The notes beneath the pieces were generated by a model that searched no databases, had not been told where the DNA came from, and worked only from the letters and a program-made list of their open reading frames with translations. From UBA6120 sp964639215 (lineage in GTDB: Bacteria; Bacillota_I; Bacilli_A; RFN20; CAG-826), in the NCBI GenBank assembly GCA_964639215.1, contig CAZXCV010000003.1:1-64000 (forward strand): 64,000 nt of DNA. The letters run 5' to 3'. Made by a program: the position numbers and the translations under genes. Shown piece by piece: positions 45,089 through 55,066 of this stretch. Position 1 is the stretch's first letter, and every line of letters starts with the position of its first letter.

Positions 45089-46923
45089 GCTTCAACATCG
45101 ATTGGTGCCAGCGGATTCGAACCAGAGAACTGCGCATTATATAAGTCAGCATAGAAACCATTTAAAGCAAGCAGCTCTTCGTGTGTTCCTGTTTCAATGA
45201 TTTGTCCATGACGCATCACGAGAATCGTCTTCGCGTTCTTAATCGTCGATAATCGATGCGCAATCACAAAACTTGTGCGATTTTGCATCAGTTTGTTCAT
45301 CGCTTCTTGAATGACCGTTTCTGTCCGCGTGTCGACACTACTCGTCGCCTCATCAAGAATCAAAATTTTCGGTTGGCTCAAAATTGCTCGGGCGATTGTT
45401 AATAATTGTCGCTGCCCTTGCGAGATATTTGTGCCTTCTTCATTCAACACAAAGTCGTAACCGCCTGGTAACGTCGTAATAAAGAAATGCGCATGGGCAG
45501 CTTGGGCGGCTTCGATAATTTCTTCGTCATTCGCATCGAGACGGCCATAACGAATATTATCCTTAATTGAACCGGAGAATAGCCACGTATCTTGAAGCAC
45601 CATTCCAATCGCGCTACGAAGAGCTTCATAACTATAACTACGAATATCAACGCCATCGATTGTAATGCGCCCTTTGTTTACTTCATAAAACCGCAAAATC
45701 AAATTAACGATTGTCGTCTTACCAGCGCCTGTCGGTCCGACAATAGCAACACTCTCGCCAGGACGGATATCGAGATTCATTTTTTCAATTAACGGTGCCT
45801 CAGGTTTATAGGAGAACCACACATCTTCGAATCTTACTTCGCCGTTTAAAGAAGAAATATCGGTAATCGCATCAGCGGGGTTCGGTTGTAGTTCCTTTTC
45901 ATCCATCACTTGAAAGACTCGCTCAGCCGCAGCCGCGCTTGATTGGATAATATTCGCAATTTGTCCAATTTGTTGAAACGGCATTTGGAAAAGCGAGATA
46001 AGTACGAAAAAAGCGACCATATTACCAATATCTTGAATGAGGCCACCGACGACACAAATGCCAACGAATGTTAAATTATTAACAAAATGTATGGTGGGGA
46101 AAATCACGCCAGAGAAAAATTGAGCAAAGCGATCGTCTTTAGCCATGTCGCGATTAATCGTGTTAAATTTTTCAATTGCTTCCGGTTCTTTATTGAACAG
46201 TTTCACAATTTTAAAGCCACCATAAATTTCTTCGATGTGCGAATTTAGTAAACCGAGTTTCTTGTGATAAACCTTAAATCTTTTTCGTGATTGTTTTGCA
46301 ATCACAACGGTAAAAGTAATTGTTAACGGCAAACTCGCCATGGCCACTAACGCTAATTGCCAACTACTGGCAAACATCGCAATCGTCGTTCCAATAAATA
46401 AAAATAGTGAATGAATAACTTGGGTAATAATTTGTTGCATTGAACGAGCGATGGTATCAATATCATTCGTTCCCTTTGACAAAATCTCGCCATAAGTTTG
46501 TGAATCAAAGAAATTCAATGGCAAAGTATCAATTTTCGCTTGGAATTTACGGCGCATGTTATATGAGTAACCGGTAGCAATCGGAATAATCAGCCACTCG
46601 CTTAACCACGACAAGAGGCTCGCGCCAAAATAGAAACCCAAGACAACAGCAAATCGATTCAGTAGGCTTTGCCATTCGACTTGAATAATTCCCGCGCCGG
46701 TCAAGGTGAAGAAATCTTCTGGAGCTCTGGCAATGTTATTGAGAATATCGCGAATAAATAAAGGAGATGCAATTTGTAAAATGACCGAAATGATCACAAT
46801 TAAAGCAACAACGATAAGTTGTGGGAGCATTGGGCGAAAATCACGGAATAACCGTTTAATCGTTTTTTTGAAATCGCGTGGTTTTTCGACCATGCCCATC
46901 ATTCTTCCTCGGGGGCCAGCCAT
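45085..46923 (-). CDS. ABC exporter half-transporter, catalytically competent subunit
   Basis: 612 aa: six-helix membrane domain (about 30-340) plus ATPase. Seen: Walker A GPTGAGKTT, Walker B ILILDEATSSVD with catalytic Glu, and the His-switch IAHRLST. The signature is SQGQ rather than SGGQ. It pairs with the upstream half-transporter whose own Walker B Glu and switch His are changed, the pattern of heterodimeric multidrug exporters such as TM287/288 or LmrCD. I chose the ATG at 46923, 9 nt after GAGGGGG and one base past the stop of the partner. Confidence 0.9.
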   Translation of the reverse strand: MAGPRGRMMGMVEKPRDFKKTIKRLFRDFRPMLPQLIVVALIVIISVILQIASPLFIRDILNNIARAPEDFFTLTGAGIIQVEWQSLLNRFAVVLGFYFGASLLSWLSEWLIIPIATGYSYNMRRKFQAKIDTLPLNFFDSQTYGEILSKGTNDIDTIARSMQQIITQVIHSLFLFIGTTIAMFASSWQLALVAMASLPLTITFTVVIAKQSRKRFKVYHKKLGLLNSHIEEIYGGFKIVKLFNKEPEAIEKFNTINRDMAKDDRFAQFFSGVIFPTIHFVNNLTFVGICVVGGLIQDIGNMVAFFVLISLFQMPFQQIGQIANIIQSSAAAAERVFQVMDEKELQPNPADAITDISSLNGEVRFEDVWFSYKPEAPLIEKMNLDIRPGESVAIVGPTGAGKTTIVNLILRFYEVNKGRITIDGVDIRSYSYEALRSAIGMVLQDTWLFSGSIKDNIRYGRLDANDEEIIEAAQAAHAHFFITTLPGGYDFVLNEEGTNISQGQRQLLTIARAILSQPKILILDEATSSVDTRTETVIQEAMNKLMQNRTSFVIAHRLSTIKNAKTILVMRHGQIIETGTHEELLALNGFYADLYNAQFSGSNPLAPIDVEA

Positions 46924-46924
46924 T

Positions 46925-48721
46925 TTAATCAACCCCCTCATTCAGAAGTACTTGGTGACTCAATTCCAAAGTTTTGTTGATTTCTTCGGGATCGAGCTGT
47001 GAATAAACAATTTCACGATAAATTTTACAGTTACGTAGTAATGTTTGGTGTTTCCCTTGAGCAACAACACGTCCTTCATGGAGCACGAGTATATTATCAG
47101 CATCAATAATCGTTGAAACGCGTTGGGCAACGATAATGACTGTCGCTTTATTGACATATTCTTTTAAAGCGCGTCGAAGTTTAATGTCCGTCTTGAAATC
47201 AAGCGCACTGAAAGCGTCATCAAAAACGTATATTTCTGGTTTTTTAACGAGCGCTCGGGCAATAGATAGTCTTTGCTTTTGACCACCAGAGAAATTTTTT
47301 CCACCTTGGGAAACATCAAATTCGAGCTTGTCCGAATTTCGTTCAACAAACTTTCGCGCTTGCGCAACATCAAGCGCCACCCACATGTCTTCTTCAGTCG
47401 CCTTGGAATTTCCAAACCGCATATTATCGGCAACGGTTCCGGAAAATAAGAGCGCTTGTTGTGGTACAAAACCGATTTTTGCGCGAAGATCAAACTGCGT
47501 ATAATCACGAACGTCGATATCATCGATTAAGACTTGACCATCAGTTACATCATAGAAACGAGGAATTAAATTAATGATCGAAGATTTACCACTACCGGTC
47601 GAACCGATAATCGCCGTAACTTCTCCTGGTTTTGAGATAAAATTAATGTCTCGCAATGTTGGAGCGTCAGCCTCTTTAAATTGGAAGGTCACATGTTTAA
47701 ATTCAATTTTACCTTTCGATTGTTCCGCTTGCTTCGGTGCAACTGGATCATCAATTGTTGTTTTCATATCGAGGACTTGATTAATGCGAATAGCACTCGC
47801 TCGAGCGCGTGGGAGCATGATAAAGATGAAAGCGAACATCACGATTGAGTTCATGACATTGATTGAATATTGCGCCGTCGTCATAATTGTGCCAAAGTTC
47901 ACAAAATTAGTTGGATCACTATAAGGTTTTCCATCGAGTGAGGCAAAGCCAAGAAAGTATATTGCCAAATAAGTTAAGTTAAAGACGACATTAATACCTG
48001 GATTGATGAATGACATCGTTCGCGACACTTTGACTGTGATATTTGTCATATCGCGATTAGCTTCTGCAAATCGCAGTGATTCACTTCGTTGTTGATTAAA
48101 GGCGCGAATGACACGCACACCCGTTAAATTCTCGCGTAACACTTGCGTCACGCGGTCGATTTTCTTTTGAATTTGCTCGAATAAAGGGTATGCAATGATA
48201 AATGGAATCGCAAAAGTAATGAGCACCAGTGGCACCGCGGCGGCAAACACGAGCGTTAAGACGGCATTGCTACGTAAGGTATTGCTAATCGCAATCGTGA
48301 AAATGATGGGAGACATAATCATGATGCGAATGCCCATAAAGATTGACATTTGCATTTGTTGGACATCGTTCGTCGTTCGCGTCATAAGTGAAGCAGTCCC
48401 GATTTTTTCATATTCACTGAGCGAGTAGGTGTTCACAGTTTTAAAAATATCAGCACGGACATTTCTACCAAATGTTGTGGCAATATACGAGTTTAATAAA
48501 GCGGCACTGACGGCGCAGACGATGACGATGATTGAGACGACGCCCATGTAAGCGCCTTTTAGTAAGATGTCGTTTGTTTCGGCACCGTGGAGCACCATAT
48601 TCGTCATCAACCCCATCTGTTTTGGAAGTTCAAGTTGAAAATAAGCTTGAGCCGTGACAAACGCAATGGCAATGAGCACTTGCCACCACGTGTATTTCAG
48701 ATAACGTAATAGTTTAAGCAT
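46925..48721 (-). CDS. ABC exporter half-transporter, degenerate-site subunit
   Basis: 598 aa, six membrane helices followed by an ATPase. Seen: Walker A GSTGSGKSS, canonical signature FSGGQKQRLS, but Walker B reads YVFDDAFSALD (catalytic Glu replaced by Asp) and the switch motif reads VAQRVST (His replaced by Gln). These are the standard degeneracies of one subunit of a heterodimeric exporter. Starts inside the end of tetR (8-bp overlap) and is followed at once by its partner, so all three form one operon. Confidence 0.9.
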   Translation of the reverse strand: MLKLLRYLKYTWWQVLIAIAFVTAQAYFQLELPKQMGLMTNMVLHGAETNDILLKGAYMGVVSIIVIVCAVSAALLNSYIATTFGRNVRADIFKTVNTYSLSEYEKIGTASLMTRTTNDVQQMQMSIFMGIRIMIMSPIIFTIAISNTLRSNAVLTLVFAAAVPLVLITFAIPFIIAYPLFEQIQKKIDRVTQVLRENLTGVRVIRAFNQQRSESLRFAEANRDMTNITVKVSRTMSFINPGINVVFNLTYLAIYFLGFASLDGKPYSDPTNFVNFGTIMTTAQYSINVMNSIVMFAFIFIMLPRARASAIRINQVLDMKTTIDDPVAPKQAEQSKGKIEFKHVTFQFKEADAPTLRDINFISKPGEVTAIIGSTGSGKSSIINLIPRFYDVTDGQVLIDDIDVRDYTQFDLRAKIGFVPQQALLFSGTVADNMRFGNSKATEEDMWVALDVAQARKFVERNSDKLEFDVSQGGKNFSGGQKQRLSIARALVKKPEIYVFDDAFSALDFKTDIKLRRALKEYVNKATVIIVAQRVSTIIDADNILVLHEGRVVAQGKHQTLLRNCKIYREIVYSQLDPEEINKTLELSHQVLLNEGVD

Positions 48722-49340
48722 GACGTCCGCCTTTCATAGAAAATATATTCATGATTGTGACCACTGACGGTAACTTGAACGTAGAACCTTCGTTCAGTTT
48801 AACATAAGTTAGTCCACGCATTGTTGCAAAAAAAGTGATGGCTAAATCACGAGCTTCTTCATGAGAAAACACACCCTTGGTTTGACCCGCTTCAACTAAC
48901 TGCATGATGATACCAAACGGCCGGAGTTCTTTTTGAGGGACACGAAAACGTGGTGCTGGTGCTGTTTTTTGAAAGCGCATATTAAGGAAAAGGTAAAAAT
49001 AAAAGGCAAAACTACTCTCTTCTCGGTCTAATTCGATAAAGATGTGATTGATAATCTCTTGTAATGTTTGGTCTGGATTTGCTAAATGCGCCTCGGTTAG
49101 TTTTGGAAAAAACGGCATATAACCTAGTTCTAATGCCTGATCGAGCAGCGTGATGAAAATCGCCTCTTTGTCTTTAAAATAATGATAAATGAGTCCATGT
49201 GAACAGCCGATGGCCGTGGCAATATTGTTGACTGAAGTAGCATCATAACCATTGATGGCGAAAAGACGTAACGACACCGTTAAGATTTGTTGCCGGCGCG
49301 CGGCTTGAAGTTTTTGAATGGCTTGGGGACTACGTGGCAT
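48714..49340 (-). CDS. TetR family regulator of the ABC exporter
   Basis: 208 aa. Seen: N-terminal HTH with TSVNNIATAIGCSHGLIYHYFKDKEAIF and an all-helical C-terminal sensor. First gene of the tetR-ABC-ABC operon; its own promoter carries an 18-bp palindrome at the start site, so negative autoregulation and drug-responsive induction of the exporter are likely (inference). Confidence 0.9.
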   Translation of the reverse strand: MPRSPQAIQKLQAARRQQILTVSLRLFAINGYDATSVNNIATAIGCSHGLIYHYFKDKEAIFITLLDQALELGYMPFFPKLTEAHLANPDQTLQEIINHIFIELDREESSFAFYFYLFLNMRFQKTAPAPRFRVPQKELRPFGIIMQLVEAGQTKGVFSHEEARDLAITFFATMRGLTYVKLNEGSTFKLPSVVTIMNIFSMKGGRHA

Positions 49341-49345
49341 TTAAC

Positions 49346-49363
49346 ATTGACCGTTTTGTCAAT
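49346..49363 (-). promoter_or_regulatory. TetR operator
   Basis: ATTGAC-N6-GTCAAT, a perfect 6-bp inverted repeat covering the predicted start site and leader of the tetR-ABC operon. Confidence 0.65.
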
Positions 49364-49368
49364 ATTAA

Positions 49369-49397
49369 ATTATAAACGAGTCCCTATTTATGTCAAA
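49369..49397 (-). promoter_or_regulatory. promoter of the tetR-ABC operon
   Basis: Minus-strand TTTGAC (49392-49397), 17-bp spacer, TATAAT (49369-49374); the start site falls near 49362, at the operator edge. Confidence 0.75.
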
Positions 49398-49402
49398 TGA
49401 TA

Positions 49403-50017
49403 TTAACTGGCTTTTAAACTTCTACTCGTTTTCCATTCACAAAGTTTACGACCAAGAAATTTTGATAAGAAATGGACACCGACACCCCATAGCGCTCCAA
49501 AAGCAAAGCCAGCCAAGATGTCGGTTGGATAATGAACGAGCAAAAATAGTCGCGATAAACCCATGAGAAAGCCTACTACTAAAAACGGCCAGAAGCGGCG
49601 ACGATCAGAAAGAAAGATAATCGTGCCTGCTAATAAACCGGAGACCGCGTGTCCGCTCATGAATGAATAGGAATCTGGAACGCCCCAAATCTCTTTGCCG
49701 CCAATGACAAACACCGGTTTAAAAATGTCATTTACGAATGAGGCTAGACCAGCCCCATCAACTTCAAGAAAAGGGCGGGGACGAGCAACTAAGGGTTTAA
49801 AAATGTAGTTATTAAAACCGGCGATTAAAATCATCGCAAGTATAACTGTGATTCCGAGGCGACGGTATTTTTTAATGAATAGAAACACGATTGCGGTACC
49901 AAACCACACGATGCCTCCTTCACCAAATATCGTAAAGAAATGAACAAGTTTATTAATAAAATCTGAACCATGTAAACTTTGATTAATCCAATTTAAGATA
50001 TCAAATTCCCAACCCAT
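49403..50017 (-). CDS. PAP2-family lipid phosphatase, probable undecaprenyl-diphosphatase
   Basis: 204-aa membrane phosphatase, about six helices. Seen: the three PAP2 motifs KPLVARPRP, SFMSGHAVS and SRLFLLVHYPTD. Such enzymes (BcrC type) dephosphorylate polyprenyl diphosphate on the outer membrane face. AAGGAGA ribosome site; it starts on the last base of the DUF368 gene, so the two are one unit. Phosphatidylglycerol-phosphate phosphatase is the main alternative. Confidence 0.85.
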   Translation of the reverse strand: MGWEFDILNWINQSLHGSDFINKLVHFFTIFGEGGIVWFGTAIVFLFIKKYRRLGITVILAMILIAGFNNYIFKPLVARPRPFLEVDGAGLASFVNDIFKPVFVIGGKEIWGVPDSYSFMSGHAVSGLLAGTIIFLSDRRRFWPFLVVGFLMGLSRLFLLVHYPTDILAGFAFGALWGVGVHFLSKFLGRKLCEWKTSRSLKAS

Positions 50018-50931
50018 TATTTTGTCTCCTTTGGTGGTTTATGACCATATTTAGCAATCGCGAAACTTCCAAGATAACCAAGCGCTAGCAAGATGATGGC
50101 GATGGGGATGTGCCACCACGGAAAGAACCCATACATCCAGACAACCTCGTGATTATAATATAGTGCGACAAGCGACCCTAAGATAAATCCAAAAATACCA
50201 AAATATGTAGCTATTTTATATTTAATTAATAAAAAGCGCATCAGCAAGCTTATCAGAATAAATCCAAATAAAAGCCCGACAACGAAGGATAAAATCACAA
50301 AAAGTGGTGTCCAATCATTAAACAAAGTTCCAGCGGCAAACGATGACATGAGACCGCTGATCAAGTTTGTAAGCGGGGCATAAAATCCAATCACAAGCAA
50401 AAGCATCGAGCCCGAGATTCCAGGCATGACGAGCGCAGTGGCGCCCACCATTCCGACAACAATCATAATAATCATCGTGAGTAGATTAAAGGTGCTCATG
50501 ATTTGTGATGCATCAAATGAGGTAACAACCGATAAGACACCAAGCCCTGTGGCAAACACAAAAGCGAGAATAAGCACGATGATCCGTTGCGTTTTCATTT
50601 TGCCTTGAATCGAGGGATACATTGAGGGCAACCCTCCAATAATTAAACCAGCGAAAAGCGTCACTAACGGTAATGGAAAATGATCAAACGCCCAAGAAAT
50701 CGGAAACACGAGTGCCAGCACAGCTAATAGCGCTCCGATTAAGATCGGTAGTAAATATAGTAGTGATTTCACAAAATGGCGTCTTAATCCAGTTATCGCT
50801 TCGATCATTTGATCATATATACCAAGCAAAAACGCAATCGTGCCGCCACTGACACCCGGAATGATGACCGCAGTTCCAATTGCCATTCCTTTTACGAACA
50901 GCAGTGCGTTATTTTTAAGATATTTCAACAT
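50017..50931 (-). CDS. DUF368 polyprenyl-phosphate translocase (PopT-like)
   Basis: 304 aa, about eight to ten membrane helices. Seen: two inverted PG[VI]SG re-entrant motifs (IPGVSGGT near 24-31; MPGISGS near 168-174), diagnostic of DUF368. Family members return undecaprenyl phosphate to the inner leaflet after cell-wall or glycan synthesis. Adjacency to a PAP2 phosphatase gives a complete carrier-recycling pair. Divergent from pth with closely packed extended -10 promoters. Confidence 0.88.
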   Translation of the reverse strand: MLKYLKNNALLFVKGMAIGTAVIIPGVSGGTIAFLLGIYDQMIEAITGLRRHFVKSLLYLLPILIGALLAVLALVFPISWAFDHFPLPLVTLFAGLIIGGLPSMYPSIQGKMKTQRIIVLILAFVFATGLGVLSVVTSFDASQIMSTFNLLTMIIMIVVGMVGATALVMPGISGSMLLLVIGFYAPLTNLISGLMSSFAAGTLFNDWTPLFVILSFVVGLLFGFILISLLMRFLLIKYKIATYFGIFGFILGSLVALYYNHEVVWMYGFFPWWHIPIAIILLALGYLGSFAIAKYGHKPPKETK

Positions 50932-50968
50932 GTTAGCAAACCCATTAATTCAATCCGATAATGTCATT

Positions 50969-50991
50969 AGTATAACACTATATGTTATAAT
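50969..50991. promoter_or_regulatory. back-to-back extended -10 promoters of DUF368 and pth
   Basis: Minus strand TGT-TATACT (50969-50977) and plus strand TGT-TATAAT (50983-50991) are separated by 5 bp and form a TATAACA/TGTTATA palindrome. RNA polymerase cannot occupy both at once. Confidence 0.65.
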
Positions 50992-51011
50992 TTCGTGCGA
51001 GGAAAAAACGA

Positions 51012-51563
51012 GTGAAACTTATTGTCGGATTAGGAAATCCGGGGAAGAAATATGCGAAAACAAGACATAATCTTGGCTACCAAGTCATCGACGCTTTTGC
51101 CCATGAAATCGGGATCACAATCGATAAGGTCGCCTTTAAAAGCGAGAGCGCTTTAATCAAATATCTCAATGAAGATGTCTTGCTCTTAAAACCAACGACT
51201 TTCATGAATCTCAGTGGTACGGCTGTCGCCGAAGCCATCCGTTATTATAAAATCGCGATTGACGAACTCCTCGTTATTTATGATGAGATGGCACTTGAAC
51301 CAGGAGTATTACGATTACGCCCGTTCGGTAGCAGCGGCTCCCACAACGGGGTTCAAAATATTATCGATCAGCTCCAAACCCAAACATTTAAACGGATTCG
51401 CATCGGGATTGGCAAACCACCTTATGATGGCGTCGACTACGTACTTGGCAAACCCACCAAAGAAGAGCAGATGGTCATTAATCAAACCATTTTAAAAGCG
51501 AAAGACGCGATTATCGACTATCTCAAACACGGCTTTAGCCATGCGATGAATCAATACAATTAA
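51012..51563 (+). CDS. pth: peptidyl-tRNA hydrolase
   Basis: Recycles peptidyl-tRNA, 183 aa. Seen: LIVGLGNPGKKYAKTRHNLGY with the catalytic His, TFMNLSG, YDEMALEPG and GSSGSHNGVQNI. GTG start with GAGG 9 nt upstream and an extended -10 promoter. mfd begins on the last base of its stop codon, the usual pth-mfd order. Confidence 0.96.
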   Translation: MKLIVGLGNPGKKYAKTRHNLGYQVIDAFAHEIGITIDKVAFKSESALIKYLNEDVLLLKPTTFMNLSGTAVAEAIRYYKIAIDELLVIYDEMALEPGVLRLRPFGSSGSHNGVQNIIDQLQTQTFKRIRIGIGKPPYDGVDYVLGKPTKEEQMVINQTILKAKDAIIDYLKHGFSHAMNQYN

Positions 51564-54500
51564 TGATGACAAAATTATTTGATCTCCTAAAAAACCACGA
51601 GACCGTCAATGCTTTGACTAAAGGTCAAGGACGATATCAAATTGACGATACTTTAGGTGTCGCTCTATTAACGGCAAGCGCCTATATTAAAAAGGCACAA
51701 CCATACGCATTGGTCACCACCAATATTTATAATGCACAACGCGTTTATGATTTACTCGCGTCGTTTTTAGGCGAGGAGGCTTGCCTATTTTATCCCGCTG
51801 ACGAATTACTGCGGGCGGAATCAATCGCTGCAAGCAAAGAAATGATGGCACAACGGCTCTATGTTATGGACCAATTATTAACTGGAGCACCAAAAATCTT
51901 AATCACACATGCGGCCGCACTCATGCGCTATTTGCCAGATCCACAGTATTTTTTGAGTCAGACATTACCGTTTAAGGTTGGAAACACTTACGATCTAGAA
52001 AAATTAAAAATAACGCTGATTCGCAGTGGATATAGCCGCGTTAATAAAATTGATCAGTCACTGCAATTTGCCCTTCGCGGGGCGATTGTTGATATCGCTT
52101 CAGTTAATTTACCCCATCCAATTCGACTTGAGTTTTTTGGTGATGAACTAGAAAGCATTCGTTATTTTGAGATTGCGACGCAAACATCATTTGAGGATGT
52201 CGCTGAAGTGACGATTCTGCCAGCCAGCGATATTTTATTTAAAGAAGAAGAAATCGATAACTTAATTCGCAAAGTAAAGTTTCAACTTGAAGCTGATCGC
52301 ACGATTATTGGTTACGAAGCATTTGAACATTTACGCACAAAGGTTGATGGCGACTTAGCTAAGCTACAAAATTACGAATATCACCAATCGTTATATAAGT
52401 ACCTCGGGTATGCTCAAACGCGATATTTCAGCATTCTCGATTACACGAAAAAAGCCATTGTCTTATTAGCAAATTATGAACAATTGCAAGCCGCGAATAC
52501 GATGTTGACCGAAGAGGCATTTAATTACTTCAACGAACTTTTTGAGCATGGGCAATTACTATCCCATCTAGCGATGTATCGCGAATTAGACAAAGTGATT
52601 GGTGAGCATCATCCCGTCTTGAGCAACCAACCATTTAGCGGTCTTGAAAAATCTCATTCATTACCGGTTTACGCAATTGTAGGCGCAGCCTTAACAATCA
52701 ATCAAGCAGTACCACTAATACAATCATATTTAATGAGAACCGAGAAACTCGTGCTCGCTTTAGCAACACCGCAGCAACTTGAAACACTCACGACATTATT
52801 AAAAGAAGCACAAATAGAATATGAATCGCTTCAAGGCATGGCCTTACCACAAGGTCGTCTTGGCGTGACACAGTTGCATCTTGAGGAAGGATTTGAGTTA
52901 CCAGAACTCCGGATTACCGTCTTAACAAGTCATGAATTGTTTGGATATCGCTCCCGATTGTCTAAGTTCCTGAATCGCTATAAAGAGGCGACCATCTTAA
53001 AATCATATGACGAATTACAACCCGGTGATTATATCGTCCACGAAACGAGCGGGATTGGGCAATTTGTCGCGATCAAAACAATTGAAATTGATGGCATCCA
53101 TCGCGATTATTTACAAATTTTATATGCTGGAAGCGATGTGTTGTATGTTCCATTATCACAGTTTAATCTCGTGCGGAAATACTCTGGTAAAGATGGGGCG
53201 ACACCTAGGCTAAACAAACTCAATTCTAGTGAATGGGAACGCACGAAAAAGAAGATTAAAGAACGCGTCAACGACTTAGCGGAGCGCTTACTAGTGCTTT
53301 ATAAGGAACGGGCAAGCGCAAAAGGTTTTGCATTTGGCAAAGACGATGAACTGCAACGCGAATTTGAAAGTCGTTTTCCATTTGAACTGACGAGTGATCA
53401 ACTCAAATCGTTAAATGAAATAAAACATGATATGGAAAATCCGATGCCGATGGATCGACTTTTATGTGGTGATGTTGGATTTGGTAAAACCGAGGTGGCC
53501 TTCCGCGCTGCCTTTAAGGCGATTAGTAACGGCAAACAAGTGGCCTTCTTGTGTCCGACAACTTTATTAGCTCGTCAGCACTACGAAGTGGCGATGGAGC
53601 GATTTGCATCTTACGGCGTCAACATCGCGATTTTGTCACGTCTCATTACAGAAGCACAACAACGCGACTATATTTCCGGTATTAAAGAGGGACGGATTCA
53701 TCTAGTCATCGGCACGCATCGGTTGCTAAGTAACGAAGTTAAGTTTTTAGATTTGGGTCTTCTCATTATTGATGAAGAACAACGATTTGGCGTCGAGCAA
53801 AAAGAGCAAATCAAAGAATTAAAAGCCAATGTCGATGTCTTGACGTTGACGGCAACACCGATACCAAGAACATTACAAATCTCATTGCTTGGCATCCGAC
53901 AACTATCACAATTAAATACACCACCCATTCATCGAATGCCAATCCAAACATACGTCATGGCGTATAATCAAGCGATTATCAAAGAGCTGATTGAACGAGA
54001 ATTAGGGCGTCAAGGACAAGTGTTTTATCTTCACAATAATGTCGCGACGATAAATGGAGTTGCTAATAAGCTCCAGACATTAATAAAAACCGCGCAGATT
54101 GGAATTGTCCATGGTCAAATGCTTCGTGACGACATCGAAGATGTCATGGTTCGTTTTTATGGCGGAGAATTGAACTTATTAGTCTGCACTTCAATCATTG
54201 AAAACGGCATCGATATTGCTAATGCTAATTTGATTATTGTCGAAGATGCCCAAAACTTTGGATTGTCGCAACTATATCAGATCAAAGGACGCGTTGGTCG
54301 TGGCAATCGAATTGCCTTTGCATATTTACTTTATCGCGAACATAAAGTCATCAACGAAACGGCGACCAAACGTTTAAAAGCGATTCAAGATTTCACCGAA
54401 CTCGGCAGTGGTTATAAAATTGCCCAACGCGACTTGATGATTCGTGGCGCTGGCGATATTCTCGGACCCGAACAAGCCGGCTTCATCGATAGTGTTGGGA

Positions 54501-55054
54501 TTGATATGTATTTGCAACTGTTAAATGAAGCAATTATCGAAAAACAAACGGGACAACCAGTTCCAACTGTAGAACAACCAATTACTTTAGCCATCGACGC
54601 CTATATTCCTCAGTCATATGCCGATAGTCCCGATAAAATCGAACTTTATCAAGATATTGACAGTGCGAAGACAATTGCCGACGTTAGTTCGATTCGCGAG
54701 TATATTCGAGATTTATATGGACGATTACCATCTGAAGTGGATTTATTGTTACGAAAACGAACACTTGATATATTTTTGAAACATCCAGCATTTGACAACA
54801 TTAAGGAAACAAGCCAATTTGTCGATATCAAATTATCACGAGCGTTTGTGTTTTTAAATAAAGCCGGAACATTGTTATTCGAACGCTCACAGCTCATCAT
54901 GCCCTTAATTAGAATTAACTATCAAAATCGTGAATTAAAAATACGTCTGTTTAAAAAGGGCGAGTGGTTTTCTAATCTTGAGCTCATTTTAAAAACGGTG
55001 ATGAATGTATTTGATGAACTGACAAACCAGACGAATCCAACGATAATCGTCTGA
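51563..55054 (+). CDS. mfd: transcription-repair coupling factor
   Basis: Translocase that removes RNA polymerase stalled at lesions and recruits UvrA, 1163 aa, full length. Seen: UvrB-homology N terminus, RNA-polymerase-interaction domain (about 480-550), helicase Walker A GDVGFGKTE, Walker B IIDEEQRFG, and the C-terminal TRCF domain. Starts with MM, overlapping the pth stop, with no own ribosome site. Its TGA stop overlaps the rqcP extended -10. Confidence 0.97.
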   Translation: MMTKLFDLLKNHETVNALTKGQGRYQIDDTLGVALLTASAYIKKAQPYALVTTNIYNAQRVYDLLASFLGEEACLFYPADELLRAESIAASKEMMAQRLYVMDQLLTGAPKILITHAAALMRYLPDPQYFLSQTLPFKVGNTYDLEKLKITLIRSGYSRVNKIDQSLQFALRGAIVDIASVNLPHPIRLEFFGDELESIRYFEIATQTSFEDVAEVTILPASDILFKEEEIDNLIRKVKFQLEADRTIIGYEAFEHLRTKVDGDLAKLQNYEYHQSLYKYLGYAQTRYFSILDYTKKAIVLLANYEQLQAANTMLTEEAFNYFNELFEHGQLLSHLAMYRELDKVIGEHHPVLSNQPFSGLEKSHSLPVYAIVGAALTINQAVPLIQSYLMRTEKLVLALATPQQLETLTTLLKEAQIEYESLQGMALPQGRLGVTQLHLEEGFELPELRITVLTSHELFGYRSRLSKFLNRYKEATILKSYDELQPGDYIVHETSGIGQFVAIKTIEIDGIHRDYLQILYAGSDVLYVPLSQFNLVRKYSGKDGATPRLNKLNSSEWERTKKKIKERVNDLAERLLVLYKERASAKGFAFGKDDELQREFESRFPFELTSDQLKSLNEIKHDMENPMPMDRLLCGDVGFGKTEVAFRAAFKAISNGKQVAFLCPTTLLARQHYEVAMERFASYGVNIAILSRLITEAQQRDYISGIKEGRIHLVIGTHRLLSNEVKFLDLGLLIIDEEQRFGVEQKEQIKELKANVDVLTLTATPIPRTLQISLLGIRQLSQLNTPPIHRMPIQTYVMAYNQAIIKELIERELGRQGQVFYLHNNVATINGVANKLQTLIKTAQIGIVHGQMLRDDIEDVMVRFYGGELNLLVCTSIIENGIDIANANLIIVEDAQNFGLSQLYQIKGRVGRGNRIAFAYLLYREHKVINETATKRLKAIQDFTELGSGYKIAQRDLMIRGAGDILGPEQAGFIDSVGIDMYLQLLNEAIIEKQTGQPVPTVEQPITLAIDAYIPQSYADSPDKIELYQDIDSAKTIADVSSIREYIRDLYGRLPSEVDLLLRKRTLDIFLKHPAFDNIKETSQFVDIKLSRAFVFLNKAGTLLFERSQLIMPLIRINYQNRELKIRLFKKGEWFSNLELILKTVMNVFDELTNQTNPTIIV

Positions 55055-55060
55055 TATAAT
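55052..55060 (+). promoter_or_regulatory. extended -10 promoter of rqcP (leaderless)
   Basis: TGA-TATAAT, whose TGA is also the mfd stop codon, ends 6 nt before the rqcP ATG; the predicted start site is the A of ATG. Confidence 0.55.
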
Positions 55061-55066
55061 TCATAT

